Positions 46,411-55,446 of a stretch of DNA of 64,000 nt are shown piece after piece. Source of the DNA: Kitasatospora sp. MMS16-BH015 (GTDB lineage: Bacteria > Actinomycetota > Actinomycetes > Streptomycetales > Streptomycetaceae); the NCBI RefSeq assembly GCF_002943525.1, contig NZ_CP025394.1:2232001-2296000 (forward strand), written 5' to 3'. Every line of letters begins with the position of its first letter. Positions within the stretch are counted from its first letter, which is position 1. Under the pieces are notes generated by a model, which did not search any database, was not told the DNA's origin, and was given only the letters and a program-made list of their open reading frames with translations. The position numbers and the translations under genes are program-made.

Positions 46411-46416
46411 GGCAGG

Positions 46417-46451
46417 ACACTCCTCAGGGGGTAGAGGACCCCCGGGAGTGT
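46417..46451 (-). promoter_or_regulatory. Hairpin sequestering the ribosome site
   Basis: On the minus strand ACACTCC pairs with GGAGTGT and inner GGGGG with CCCCC. The GGAGTGT arm is part of the ribosome site (GAGGAGTG) of the PLP enzyme gene. It is therefore the likely expression platform of the SAM-IV riboswitch. Confidence 0.75.
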
Positions 46452-46504
46452 CGTCAACGACCAGGCGTCCGCGCTTGCCCCGCAGCCGGATGGCGGCGAA
46501 GCCC

Positions 46505-46583
46505 GGTCCTCACCCAGGGCACCCCGCCACGGACGGAGGGTTGCCGGACAGCAAGCTGGGGCTTGGCGCTGTCACTCATGACC
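46505..46583 (-). promoter_or_regulatory. SAM-IV riboswitch
   Basis: On the minus strand: GGTCATGAGTG at the 5' end, AAGCCCCAGCTTGCTG, GGCAACCCTCC, GGCGGGGTGCCC and GGGTGAGGACC at the 3' end, the conserved SAM-IV order, closed by GGTC/GACC. It lies 94 bp upstream of the PLP enzyme start and after the trpD stop. Confidence 0.95.
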
Positions 46584-46673
46584 TGATCGGAACTGTAGGC
46601 AGACGGCCTGATCACCGTCAAGCACCACCCGGGCGACGTCTCGGATGCCGAGACGTCGCACGGACGGGAATCG

Positions 46674-47747
46674 CTAGCGGGAGCTGGCCTCTGCCCACGC
46701 CTTGAGCGTGGCCTCGGCCGCGCCGGAGTCGATCGCGGCGGCGGCCCGGACCATGCCGGCGGCCAGCTGCTCGGTGAGCGGGGCCTCGGTGAGGTCGAGG
46801 GCGGTCAGCCCGGCGGCGGTGTTGAGCAGGACGGCGTCCCGGACGGGGCCGCGCTCGCCGGCGAAGACCCGGCGGGCGACGTTGGCGTTGTACTCCGGGT
46901 CGGCCCCGCGCAGGGCGGAGATCTCGACCAGCTCGATGCCGAGCTCGCGCGGGTCGAGCACCGTCTCGGTGACGGCCCCGCCGCGGACCACCCAGACCCG
47001 CGAGGTGGCGCTGATGGTGAGCTCGTCCAGGCCGTCGTCACCCCGGAAGACCAGCGCCGAGTCGCCGCGCTCGGCGAAGACGCCGGCGATCAGCCCGGCC
47101 AGCCGGGTATCGAAGCAGCCGACGGCGTGCGCGGTGACCCGGGCCGGGTTGGTGAGCGGGCCGAGCAGGTTGAAGGCGGTGGGCACGCCCAGGTCGCGGC
47201 GGGCGGGGGCGGCGTGCCGCATCGCGGGGTGGAACTTGGCGGCCGAGCAGAAGGTCAGCCCGACCTCCTCGGCGATCTCGGCCACCCGCCTGGGGCTGAT
47301 GTCCGGGCTGATGCCCAGCTTCTCCAGCACGTCGGTGGCCCCGCTCGCGGAGGAGGCGGCCCGGTTGCCGTGCTTGACCACCTTGGCGCCGGCCGCGGCG
47401 GCCACGATCGCCGACATGGTGGAGATGTTGACGGTCTTGGCACGGTCGCCGCCGGTGCCGACGATGTCCACCGCCGGGCCGGGGATGTGCAGCGGCTCGG
47501 CGTGGGCGTACATCGCCTCGGCCAGCCCGGCCACCTCGGCCACCGTCTCGCCCTTGGCCCGCAGCGCGATCATGAACCCGGCCACCTGCACCGGAGTCGC
47601 CTCGCCGCGCATGATCCGGTCCATCGCCCAGGCGGTGTCCTGGCGGCTCAGGTCACCGCCGCCGAGCAGCGCGGTCAGCAGGTCGGGCCAGGTGCGGACC
47701 ACCTGCGCGGGGTCGCTACCGCCGTTCGCAGGCTGCACGTTCACCAT
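46674..47747 (-). CDS. trpD: Anthranilate phosphoribosyltransferase
   Basis: 357 aa. Second step of tryptophan synthesis: anthranilate plus PRPP. Signatures: [17 protein letters not shown] (PRPP loop), [49 protein letters not shown]. Start at 47747 ([10 protein letters not shown]). It stands 27 kb from trpEG, which is common in actinobacteria. No trp leader peptide was seen ahead of it. Confidence 0.96.
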   Translation of the reverse strand: MVNVQPANGGSDPAQVVRTWPDLLTALLGGGDLSRQDTAWAMDRIMRGEATPVQVAGFMIALRAKGETVAEVAGLAEAMYAHAEPLHIPGPAVDIVGTGGDRAKTVNISTMSAIVAAAAGAKVVKHGNRAASSASGATDVLEKLGISPDISPRRVAEIAEEVGLTFCSAAKFHPAMRHAAPARRDLGVPTAFNLLGPLTNPARVTAHAVGCFDTRLAGLIAGVFAERGDSALVFRGDDGLDELTISATSRVWVVRGGAVTETVLDPRELGIELVEISALRGADPEYNANVARRVFAGERGPVRDAVLLNTAAGLTALDLTEAPLTEQLAAGMVRAAAAIDSGAAEATLKAWAEASSR

Positions 47748-47889
47748 GGCTGACTCCAGCTCTCATCGCTTCACGGGACAGAAGGTCGGAGCCAGCCTAG
47801 CGAGCAGGGACCGCCGGACGCCGCGATCTCCCGGCCACCGTCTCTCCTGGTGAGACGCGGAAAATCCGGCGGTACCCGGTCAGACTTCG

Positions 47890-48315
47890 TCAGTGCGCGG
47901 CGGGGGTGCGCCCGGCCACCCGGGAGCGGAGCAGGGTGGCGGCGGTGTCGGCCAGCGCCACCGGGTCGACCGGGTGGGCCACGGCGGCGTCGGCCCGGCT
48001 CCAGGCGGCCAGCCAGGAGTCCTGCGGGCGGCCGATCAGCACCAGCACCGGCGGACAGCCGTAGATCTCGTCCTTGACCTGCCGGGCCACGCCGAGCCCG
48101 CCGGCCGGGGTGGCCTCGCCGTCCAGCACGCAGAGGTCGACGCCACCCTTCTCCAGCGCCTTCATCACGGCGGGCAGGGTGGCGCACTCCAGGTACGCGA
48201 TCTCGGGGAGGTCGGCGGCCGGGCGGCGGCCGAGCGCGAGCGACACCTGCTCCCGGGTGTTCCGGTCGTCGCTGTACACCAGCACAGTGAGCGTCTCGTC
48301 GGTGGTGTGTGCCAT
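47890..48315 (-). CDS. Receiver-like single-domain protein
   Basis: 141 aa. A CheY-like fold without an output domain: VLVYSDDRNT (acid pair D16-D17), CVLDGE (D65 at the acceptor position) and a C-terminal helix. The normally invariant lysine before the last helix is replaced (VAHPVDPVAL instead of KP), so it is an atypical receiver. Start at ATG 48315 with GGGGAG upstream. No kinase gene is adjacent. Confidence 0.82.
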   Translation of the reverse strand: MAHTTDETLTVLVYSDDRNTREQVSLALGRRPAADLPEIAYLECATLPAVMKALEKGGVDLCVLDGEATPAGGLGVARQVKDEIYGCPPVLVLIGRPQDSWLAAWSRADAAVAHPVDPVALADTAATLLRSRVAGRTPAAH

Positions 48316-48760
48316 GGCCCTGCTCCCCGGGAATCGTCCTCTTATTACGCCGTGCGCAACGCGCTCGACCCCGGGAGTGTGACCGGGGCCACGTTCTCCT
48401 CCGGATGCTACCTCCCGCACCCCCTTCCGGTGCCCCCTTGGCGCGATCTCCCTCAAGTCGGCGCGCGGGAGCCGTCACCCGCTCGGAGGACGGCCCGTCA
48501 CCCCAAGGCACTTACACCACCCGTACGGCTCATCTGCTAGCCGACGGCGGCCGACACGCCCGCCGGGACACGCGGAGCACCCGGGTGAGCGGCCCCTCCA
48601 GGGCCCTCTGAGCGGCCCCTCGAAGAACCGTCAGAAATCGGACACCGCCCAGGTGGGCCCCCTCCCGGACACTCCATCGGCCGCCAACTGGGCATACCGC
48701 ACGCACCGGACACTCCGAGGTACACCCCCCGGCGTGAAGACGGAATAAGGGACCGACATA
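48316..48760. other. Intergenic region upstream of ctaE
   Basis: 445 bp between the divergent receiver-like gene and ctaE; no gene is seen. Two short direct repeats are visible: GAGCGGCCCCTC at about 48589 and 48611, and CGGACACTCC at about 48655 and 48706. These could be regulatory for the respiratory operon. No Rex-type (TTGTGAA...TTCACAA) site was recognised. Confidence 0.4.
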
Positions 48761-49381
48761 ATGTCCGTCGTGGCGACAGCAACAGCAACAGAAACCGGAC
48801 ACGCGCACGGAGCGGTCAACAGGCCGAACCTCGTCAGCGTCGGAACCATCGTCTGGCTGAGCTCGGAGCTGATGTTCTTCGCGGCCCTGTTCGCGATGTA
48901 CTTCACTCTCCGCTCGGTCAAGGGCCCTGAGTTCTGGGCGGAGAAGGCGCACGCCCTCAACGTCCCCTTCTCATCGGTGAACACCACGATCCTGGTGCTC
49001 TCCTCCCTCACCTGCCAGCTCGGCGTCTTCGCCGCCGAGCGCGGTGACGTGAAGAAGCTCCGCTCGTGGTTCACCATCACGTTCGTGATGGGCGCGATCT
49101 TCATCGGCGGTCAGATCTTCGAGTACACCGAGCTGGTCAAGAAGGACGGCCTCTCGCTGTCCTCGGACCCGTACGGCACGGTGTTCTACCTGACCACCGG
49201 CTTCCACGGCATGCACGTGACGGGTGGTCTGATCGCGTTCCTGCTGGTCCTCGGACGGACGTACGCGGCCAAGCGCTTCACTCACGAGCAGGCCACCGCC
49301 GCGATCGTGGTGTCGTACTACTGGCACTTCGTCGACGTCGTGTGGATCGGCCTGTTCGCGACCATCTACCTGATCAAGTAA
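48761..49381 (+). CDS. ctaE: Cytochrome c oxidase subunit III
   Basis: 206 aa with five membrane helices. Signatures: [28 protein letters not shown] and [15 protein letters not shown]. Part of the aa3 oxidase of the cytochrome bc1-aa3 supercomplex. ATG start after AAGGGACC. It is the first gene of ctaE-qcrC-qcrA-qcrB; 136 bp separate it from qcrC. Confidence 0.96.
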   Translation: MSVVATATATETGHAHGAVNRPNLVSVGTIVWLSSELMFFAALFAMYFTLRSVKGPEFWAEKAHALNVPFSSVNTTILVLSSLTCQLGVFAAERGDVKKLRSWFTITFVMGAIFIGGQIFEYTELVKKDGLSLSSDPYGTVFYLTTGFHGMHVTGGLIAFLLVLGRTYAAKRFTHEQATAAIVVSYYWHFVDVVWIGLFATIYLIK

Positions 49382-49517
49382 CCAGCTGATCAGGTCGCTG
49401 GCTCACGGCCGGACCGCAGACACGACCCGACCGACCGCGCGCACTCCCAGCCGGGTAGACACCCCGGCGCCCGGGCGCACCCACCAGCCGACCAGATCCT
49501 GACACCGGGGTTATTCC

Positions 49518-50327
49518 GTGAAAAAGCTCTCCGCACGACGGCGCCACCCATTGGCGGCGCTGGTCGTCCTACTTCTCGCCCTGGCGGCTACTGGGGGGCT
49601 GTACACCGTGTTCGTGCCCGCCGAGCGGGCGCAGGCCGACACCTCCGCGCAGTCGCTCGCGATCGACGAGGGCAAGAAGCTCTTCGCCGTGGGCTGCTCC
49701 TCCTGCCACGGTCTGAACGGCCAGGGCAGCTCCGACGGTCCGAGCCTGGTCGGCGTCGGCTCCGCCGCGGTCGACTTCCAGGTCGGCACCGGCCGCATGC
49801 CGGCGCAGCAGCCGGGCGCCCAGGTCCCGCGCAAGAAGGTCATCTACAACCAGACCGAGATCGACCAGCTGGCCGCCTTCGTGGCCTCCCTCGGCCCGGG
49901 TCCGGTGGCTCCGACCAAGGAGCAGTACACCTCGACCAGCCCGAACGACGTGTCGAAGGGTGGCGAGCTGTTCCGCACCAACTGCTCGCAGTGCCACAAC
50001 TTCGCCGGCGCGGGTGGCGCCCTGACGAAGGGCAAGTACGCCCCGTCCCTGGACGGCGTCGACGCCAAGCACATCTACGAGGCCATGCAGACCGGCCCGC
50101 AGAACATGCCCTCCTTCCCGGACACCACCATGCCCGAGGAGCAGAAGCGCCAGATCGTGGCCTTCGTCCGCCACACCACCGCCGAGGAGCCCAACCCCGG
50201 TGGTCTGACCCTGGGCAGCCTCGGTCCGGTGACCGAGGGTCTGTTCGGTTGGATCTTCGGTCTCGGCGCTCTCATCGCGGTCGCGATCTGGGTCGCCGCC
50301 CACACCACCAAGGCCAAGAAGTCATGA
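49518..50327 (+). CDS. qcrC: Dihaem cytochrome c subunit of the bc1 complex
   Basis: 269 aa. N-terminal membrane anchor, two haem c sites CSSCHG and CSQCHN, and a C-terminal membrane helix. The dihaem form replaces a soluble cytochrome c by linking bc1 directly to the aa3 oxidase. GTG start 49518. The stop overlaps qcrA (ATGA). Confidence 0.96.
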   Translation: MKKLSARRRHPLAALVVLLLALAATGGLYTVFVPAERAQADTSAQSLAIDEGKKLFAVGCSSCHGLNGQGSSDGPSLVGVGSAAVDFQVGTGRMPAQQPGAQVPRKKVIYNQTEIDQLAAFVASLGPGPVAPTKEQYTSTSPNDVSKGGELFRTNCSQCHNFAGAGGALTKGKYAPSLDGVDAKHIYEAMQTGPQNMPSFPDTTMPEEQKRQIVAFVRHTTAEEPNPGGLTLGSLGPVTEGLFGWIFGLGALIAVAIWVAAHTTKAKKS

Positions 50328-51394
50328 GCCACGAGATGCCTGAAGACAAGCTGCCGGAGGCGCACGACGCCTCCCACGGCGCCGAGGTCGAGCACCACGC
50401 CGACCCGTTCGCCGACCCGGGGCTGCCGGCCCACGAGCCGCGCCGCACCGACATCGACGAGCGCGCCGCCAAGCGCGCCGAGCGCCAGGTGTCGCTCATG
50501 TTCGTGGTGTCGATGCTCGCGACCGTCGGGTTCATCGCGTCCTACGTGATCTTCCCGATCGACAAGATCATCTACGTCTTCCCGCTGGGCCACATCAGCG
50601 CGCTGAACTTCGCGCTGGGCCTGACGCTGGGCGTGGCCCTGTTCTGCATCGGCGCGGGCGCGGTCCACTGGGCCCGCACCCTGATGTCCGACCACGAGCT
50701 GCCCGCCGAGCGCCACCCGATCGAGGCCGACGACGAGGTCCGCGCGGACGTCATCGAGCAGTTCAAGACGGGTGCCGCGGAGTCCGGCTTCGGCCGCCGC
50801 AAGATGATCCGCAACACCCTCATCGGTTCGATGGCCCTGGTGCCGCTCTCCGGTGTCGTCCTGCTGCGCGACCTGGGCCCGCTGCCGGAGAAGAAGCTCC
50901 AGCACACCGGGTGGATCGAGGCCACCGAGGCCAAGCCGATCCAGCTCATCAACATGAACACCGATGAGCCCATGAAGGCCGAGGACATCCAGATCGGCTC
51001 GCTCACCTTCGCCAAGCCCGAGGGCCTGACCGAGGCGGACGAGGAGTTCCAGCAGAAGATCGCCAAGGACGCCCTGATGCTCGTCCGGATCGCTCCGGAG
51101 GACATCAAGGACGACAAGTCCCGTGGCCTGGCCTTCGAGGGCATCCTCGCCTTCTCGAAGATCTGCACCCACGTCGGCTGCCCGATCTCGCTGTACGAGC
51201 AGCAGACCCACCACGCGCTGTGCCCCTGCCACCAGTCGACCTTCGACCTGGCGGACGGCGCCCGCGTGATCTTCGGCCCGGCCGGTCACCCGCTGCCGCA
51301 GCTCAAGATCACCACTGACGAGAAGGGCTTCCTGGTCGCCACCGGCGACTTCGCGGAGCCCGTCGGCCCGAGCTTCTGGGAGCGCTCCGCATGA
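50324..51394 (+). CDS. qcrA: Rieske iron-sulfur subunit of the bc1 complex
   Basis: 356 aa. Three N-terminal membrane helices, as usual in actinobacteria, and a C-terminal Rieske domain with CTHVGC and CPCHQS ligands for the [2Fe-2S] cluster. A ~50-residue His/Glu-rich cytoplasmic N-terminus precedes helix 1. ATGA overlaps on both sides (qcrC, qcrB) couple translation. Confidence 0.96.
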   Translation: MSHEMPEDKLPEAHDASHGAEVEHHADPFADPGLPAHEPRRTDIDERAAKRAERQVSLMFVVSMLATVGFIASYVIFPIDKIIYVFPLGHISALNFALGLTLGVALFCIGAGAVHWARTLMSDHELPAERHPIEADDEVRADVIEQFKTGAAESGFGRRKMIRNTLIGSMALVPLSGVVLLRDLGPLPEKKLQHTGWIEATEAKPIQLINMNTDEPMKAEDIQIGSLTFAKPEGLTEADEEFQQKIAKDALMLVRIAPEDIKDDKSRGLAFEGILAFSKICTHVGCPISLYEQQTHHALCPCHQSTFDLADGARVIFGPAGHPLPQLKITTDEKGFLVATGDFAEPVGPSFWERSA

Positions 51395-53049
51395 GTTCCG
51401 CGAGCAGCGCCACCACTGGCGCCACCAAGCCGGGTAGCACCCGCGCCAAGCCGGCCAACAAGGCCGAGGCGGCTGCGGACTACCTGGACGGCCGGCTGGG
51501 GATCTACTCCCTCGCCAAGGCCAACCTGCGCAAGATCTTCCCGGACCACTGGTCCTTCATGCTCGGTGAGATCTGCCTCTACACCTTCATCATCATCATC
51601 CTGACGGGCGTCTACCTGACGCTCTTCTTCAAGCCCAGCATGGGCGAGGTCGTCTACCACGGCTCCTACGCCCCGCTGAACGGCATCAAGATGTCCGAGG
51701 CCTACGCCTCGACCATGAACATCTCGTTCGAGATCCGCGGTGGCCTGCTGATCCGTCAGATCCACCACTGGGCCGCGATCGTGTTCGTCGCCGCGATGCT
51801 CGTGCACATGATGCGCGTGTTCTTCACCGGCGCGTTCCGCAAGCCCCGTGAGATCAACTGGGTCTTCGGCTTCCTGCTGCTGTTCCTCGGCATGTTCGAC
51901 GGCTTCATGGGCTACTCGCTCCCGGACGACCTGCTCTCCGGTACCGGTATCCGCTTCATGGAGGGCGCCGTCCTGGCGGTGCCGCTGGTCGGCTCCTACC
52001 TGCAGATGTTCCTGTACGGCGGCGAGTTCCCCGGCACCGACATCGTGCCGCGCCTGTTCACCGTGCACGTGCTGCTGATCCCGGGCATCATGCTGGGCCT
52101 GCTGGTGGCCCACCTGATCCTGGTCTTCTACCACAAGCACACCCAGTTCGCGGGTGCCGGCAAGACCGAGCAGAACGTCGTGGGCATGCCGCTCATGCCG
52201 GTCTACATGGCCAAGGCCGGTGGCTTCTTCTTCCTGGTGTTCGGCCTCATCGCCGCCATCTCGGCCATCGCCACCGTCAACCCGATCTGGGCCTACGGCC
52301 CGTACCGCCCCGACCAGGTCTCCACCGACGCCCAGCCGGACTGGTACATGGGCTTCTCCGAGGGCCTGATCCGCGTCATGCCGGGCTGGGAGATCCGGGC
52401 CTGGGGCCACACCCTCAACCTGGGTGTCTTCATCCCGCTGATGATCTTCCCGCTGGTGCTCTTCGCGATCGCCGCGTACCCGTTCATCGAGGCCTGGATC
52501 ACCGGCGACAAGCGCGAGCGCCACATCCTGGACCGCCCGCGCAACGCTCCCGTCCGCACCGGTGTCGGCGCGGCCTGGATCAGCCTCTACGTGGTGCTGC
52601 TGATCGGTGGTGGCAACGACCTCATCGCCACCCACCTGCACCTCTCGATCAACGACATCACCTACTTCGTCCGCGTCGGCTTCTTCGTGGTGCCGGTCAT
52701 CACCTTCTGGGTGACCAAGCGCTGGTGCCTCGGCCTGCAGCGCCGCGACAAGGAGAAGGTGCTGCACGGTCGCGAGACCGGCGTCATCAAGCGCCTGCCG
52801 CACGGTGAGTTCATCGAGGTCCACGCGCAGCTGCCGCAGGACAAGCTCTTCAAGCTCACCGCGCACGAGCAGCAGCAGCCGCTGGAGCTCCCCGCCGAGG
52901 TGGACGAGAACGGCGTCGCGCGCAAGCTCGGCCGGGGCACCAAGCTCCGCGCCAAGCTCTCCAAGGGCTACTTCGGCGACCAGGGTCAGATCGCCAAGCC
53001 CACCTCCGAGGAGCACCACGAGATCACCAGCGGCCACGGCCACCACTGA
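51391..53049 (+). CDS. qcrB: Cytochrome b subunit of the bc1 complex
   Basis: 552 aa. Eight or nine membrane helices with the haem-binding His pairs (IHHWAA, HMMRVF, FTVHVLLIPG, HLILVFYHKH), the Qo-site PDW region (QPDWYMG, actinobacterial form of PEWY) and a ~120-residue cytoplasmic C-terminal extension characteristic of the group. It oxidises menaquinol. Followed by a strong terminator. Confidence 0.96.
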   Translation: MSSASSATTGATKPGSTRAKPANKAEAAADYLDGRLGIYSLAKANLRKIFPDHWSFMLGEICLYTFIIIILTGVYLTLFFKPSMGEVVYHGSYAPLNGIKMSEAYASTMNISFEIRGGLLIRQIHHWAAIVFVAAMLVHMMRVFFTGAFRKPREINWVFGFLLLFLGMFDGFMGYSLPDDLLSGTGIRFMEGAVLAVPLVGSYLQMFLYGGEFPGTDIVPRLFTVHVLLIPGIMLGLLVAHLILVFYHKHTQFAGAGKTEQNVVGMPLMPVYMAKAGGFFFLVFGLIAAISAIATVNPIWAYGPYRPDQVSTDAQPDWYMGFSEGLIRVMPGWEIRAWGHTLNLGVFIPLMIFPLVLFAIAAYPFIEAWITGDKRERHILDRPRNAPVRTGVGAAWISLYVVLLIGGGNDLIATHLHLSINDITYFVRVGFFVVPVITFWVTKRWCLGLQRRDKEKVLHGRETGVIKRLPHGEFIEVHAQLPQDKLFKLTAHEQQQPLELPAEVDENGVARKLGRGTKLRAKLSKGYFGDQGQIAKPTSEEHHEITSGHGHH

Positions 53050-53081
53050 TCTCCTGATGACCCCGGTCTGATCCGCCACCT

Positions 53082-53120
53082 GAGGCCCCCTTCCCGGCAC
53101 TTCGCCGGGAAGGGGGCCTC
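53082..53120 (+). terminator. Terminator of the ctaE-qcrCAB operon
   Basis: A perfect 17-bp stem beginning GAGGCCCCCTTCCCGGC (53082-53098), loop ACTTC, complement 53104-53120. It lies 32 bp after the qcrB stop and before the GntR gene. Confidence 0.92.
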
Positions 53121-53142
53121 GGCCATATCTGGAGCCGCCCCG

Positions 53143-53505
53143 ATGCACCTCACCATCGACCCCGCCTCCCCCACTCCCCCGTACGAACAGCTCCGCAGCC
53201 AGCTCGCCGACCAGGCCCGCGCCGGCACCCTCCCCACCGGCCTCAAGCTCCCCACCGTCCGCGCCCTGGCCGAACAGCTCGGCCTCGCCCCCAACACCGT
53301 CGCCCGCGCCTACCGCGAACTCGAATCCGACGGCATCGTCGAAACCCACGGCCGCAAGGGCACCACCATCGCCGCCCCCGGCGACACCGCCCACCGCCTC
53401 GCCGCAGCCGCCGCCACCGAATACGCGGCCCGGGCCCACCACCTGGGCCTGACCAAGGAAGAGGCCACGGCCGCCGTCCTCACAGCGCTCCAGTTGCACT
53501 ACTAA
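53143..53505 (+). CDS. GntR-family regulator, YtrA type
   Basis: 120 aa. A winged HTH of GntR type (YEQLRSQLADQARAGTLPTGLKLPTVRALAEQLGLAPNTVARAYRELESDGIVETHGRKGT) followed by a short helical tail of ~45 residues, as in the YtrA subfamily. ATG with GGAG upstream. YtrA regulators usually control an adjacent ABC transporter, but none is present. Repeat copy 6 begins at the last base of its TAA. Confidence 0.9.
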   Translation: MHLTIDPASPTPPYEQLRSQLADQARAGTLPTGLKLPTVRALAEQLGLAPNTVARAYRELESDGIVETHGRKGTTIAAPGDTAHRLAAAAATEYAARAHHLGLTKEEATAAVLTALQLHY

Positions 53506-53599
53506 GGGGCTCGGGGAACTGCGAGGGCATCCCTTGGGGCGGGCACTCGTTAAGGAGTACGCCACATCCGGGCCTGCCCTCGCAGTTCCCCGAGCCCCT
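53505..53599. repeat. Hairpin repeat copy 6 (95 bp) overlapping both stop codons
   Basis: Arms AGGGGCTCGGGGAACTGCGAG and complement, same sub-type as copy 1. It starts on the last A of the GntR stop TAA (53503-53505) and ends inside the stop codon of the converging L,D-transpeptidase gene (53598-53600). The element thus supplies part of both stop codons. Confidence 0.9.
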
Positions 53600-54863
53600 A
53601 AATGACGGGGTCGGCCCCTGCGTCAGCGGCAGCGTCCCCCGGGCCGGCCGTGGAGACGGCCCGGCCCAGAGCACTGTGCTTCACCCAAGCCCCCCAATCG
53701 ACGTTCCAGTCACCGAAGCCGTTGCCGAACGGCTCCATCTGGGCGCCCTGACTGTTGACCACCTGGACGATGTCGCCGATCCGGGTCTGGTCGAAGAACC
53801 ACTTGGCGTTGTCGGTGCTCATCCCGGTGCAGCCGTGGCTGACGTTCTCCACGCCCTGGGAGCCCACCGACCACGGAGCGGCGTGCACGTACTCGCCGCT
53901 CCAGGTGACCCGGGTCGCCCAGTGCACGTCGAGGTCGTACGCCTCCTTGCTGCCCTCCTTGATGCCGATCGTCTCGCCGTTCATCCGGACGAGTGATTCC
54001 TGACCGAGCACCACCTTGATGCCGTTGCGGGTGGAGAAGCCGGGCTTGCCGGTGGTCACCGGGAAGGTGGCCACCACCGCGCCGTTGCGGCGGTAGGTCA
54101 TCTGGTGGGAGCCGGCGTCGACCAGGGCCTCGACCCGGTCGCCGATCGTGAAGGAGCGCGAGCTCGCCTCGCCCACGTACCGGCCCGCCGAGACGAGGGC
54201 GCCGGGGCGGTCGTAGCTGAGCCGGATCCTGGTGCCGGCCGGCCAGTACTCCTGCGGGCGGAAGTGGAGTTCCTTGTCGTCGACCCAGTACCAGGCGCCG
54301 GTCACGGCGGGCTGCGAGACCACCTGGAGGCTGCGCTCGATCTCCTGGCGGGCGGCGGGCTCCTCGACGGGCTCGGAGAGCTTGACGGTGAGCGGCTGGC
54401 CCACGCCGTAGACGCCGGTGCCGGCCGAGTCCGGGCCGAGGTCGGCGGTGATCTGGTCCTTGGGGGCGGTGGTGCTGAAGCCGCCGGAGGTGTCGCCCCG
54501 GCCGCCGTGGCCGTCGTCGGCCGCCACCCGAACGGTGTACGTGGTGCCCGCGTGGAGTCGCCCGGTCGAGTGCCAGCTGTGCTGATCCGACGCCAGCTCG
54601 CCCGCCACCAGCCGGCCGTCCGATCCGGTGACCGTCACGTCGGTGAGCCGACTGCCGTCCTCCGCGGTCACCGTGAGGGGCTGGGAGGGGTCCACCGCCG
54701 CTCCGGCGGGCAGGTGCACCAGCGGCCCCGCGTCCACCGCTTCCGGCGCCGCCACGGCCTGCGCAGCGTTCCCACCGGAGGAGGAGCACCCGGCGACCGG
54801 GGCCAACACCGCCAGGGCGGCCGCTACGGCCGTCCGCCGGACAAGACTTCCTGTGCCGCTCAT
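53598..54863 (-). CDS. L,D-transpeptidase lipoprotein
   Basis: 421 aa. Lipoprotein signal with lipobox PVAGC, two Ig-like domains (about 40-130 and 130-245) and a YkuD catalytic domain with SHGCTGMS, whose Cys is the nucleophile, and the upstream His (YVHAAPW). The LdtMt2-like build. It forms 3-3 cross-links in peptidoglycan. Start at ATG 54863 with GGAGG upstream. Confidence 0.94.
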   Translation of the reverse strand: MSGTGSLVRRTAVAAALAVLAPVAGCSSSGGNAAQAVAAPEAVDAGPLVHLPAGAAVDPSQPLTVTAEDGSRLTDVTVTGSDGRLVAGELASDQHSWHSTGRLHAGTTYTVRVAADDGHGGRGDTSGGFSTTAPKDQITADLGPDSAGTGVYGVGQPLTVKLSEPVEEPAARQEIERSLQVVSQPAVTGAWYWVDDKELHFRPQEYWPAGTRIRLSYDRPGALVSAGRYVGEASSRSFTIGDRVEALVDAGSHQMTYRRNGAVVATFPVTTGKPGFSTRNGIKVVLGQESLVRMNGETIGIKEGSKEAYDLDVHWATRVTWSGEYVHAAPWSVGSQGVENVSHGCTGMSTDNAKWFFDQTRIGDIVQVVNSQGAQMEPFGNGFGDWNVDWGAWVKHSALGRAVSTAGPGDAAADAGADPVI

Positions 54864-54968
54864 CGCCGCCTCCAAGGGTCCGCTGAGCCTGCTCGATCGT
54901 AGGAACGCGCAGCGACACGCGGCACCCGCACGGCCCCGAACGGGTGAGCGACACCTCTCATGCGGAAA

Positions 54969-55012
54969 CGGCTGCGGGCCGGACCCCCGAAGGGAGATCC
55001 GGCCCGCAGCCG
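54969..55012 (-). terminator. Terminator of the ctaCDF operon
   Basis: A 15-bp stem CGGCTGCGGGCCGGA (54969-54983) with complement at 54998-55012, 18 bp past the ctaF stop. Confidence 0.88.
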
Positions 55013-55029
55013 TTGGAGGGAGGGGAGCC

Positions 55030-55446
55030 TTACTGGTTCTGGTCCTCGCCCCGGTAGAACTCGAAGACCCAGCCGTAGAGGCCGATCAGGATGATCGGGA
55101 TCGACCAGTAGAGCAGCCACCAGCCGAAGATGACGCCGCAGAACGCGAGCGCGCCACCGATGGCCAGCGAGAGCGGCTGCCAGCTGTGCGGAGCGAAGAA
55201 GCCGACCTCGCCCGCGTCGTCCGCGACCTCGGCCTCGGGGTTGTCACCGGCGCCGCTGTCGACCCGGCGGGCGGTGAAGGCGAGGTAGTACCCGATGAAG
55301 GCGCAGAGACCGAAGGCCAGGAAGAGGGCGGTGGTGCCGGCCGCCTCCGTGCCGTGGTCGCTGTGGGTGGTCCAGATGCCGTACGTGATGGCCATCGCCA
55401 GGATGAAGACGGCGAAGCCGATGAAGATCTTGCCCTGTTCCTTCAT
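55030..55446 (-). CDS. ctaF: Cytochrome c oxidase subunit IV
   Basis: 138 aa with four membrane helices in two pairs. Actinobacterial CtaF features: [20 protein letters not shown] at the N-terminus, SWQPLSLAIGGAL and the WVFEFYRGE end. ATG overlaps the ctaD stop (TGATG). Last gene of ctaC-ctaD-ctaF. Confidence 0.94.
   Translation of the reverse strand: MKEQGKIFIGFAVFILAMAITYGIWTTHSDHGTEAAGTTALFLAFGLCAFIGYYLAFTARRVDSGAGDNPEAEVADDAGEVGFFAPHSWQPLSLAIGGALAFCGVIFGWWLLYWSIPIILIGLYGWVFEFYRGEDQNQ

Noticed and set aside
48316..48760. Rex redox-repressor site upstream of ctaE
   Set aside because: No sequence close to TTGTGAA-N4-TTCACAA was seen.
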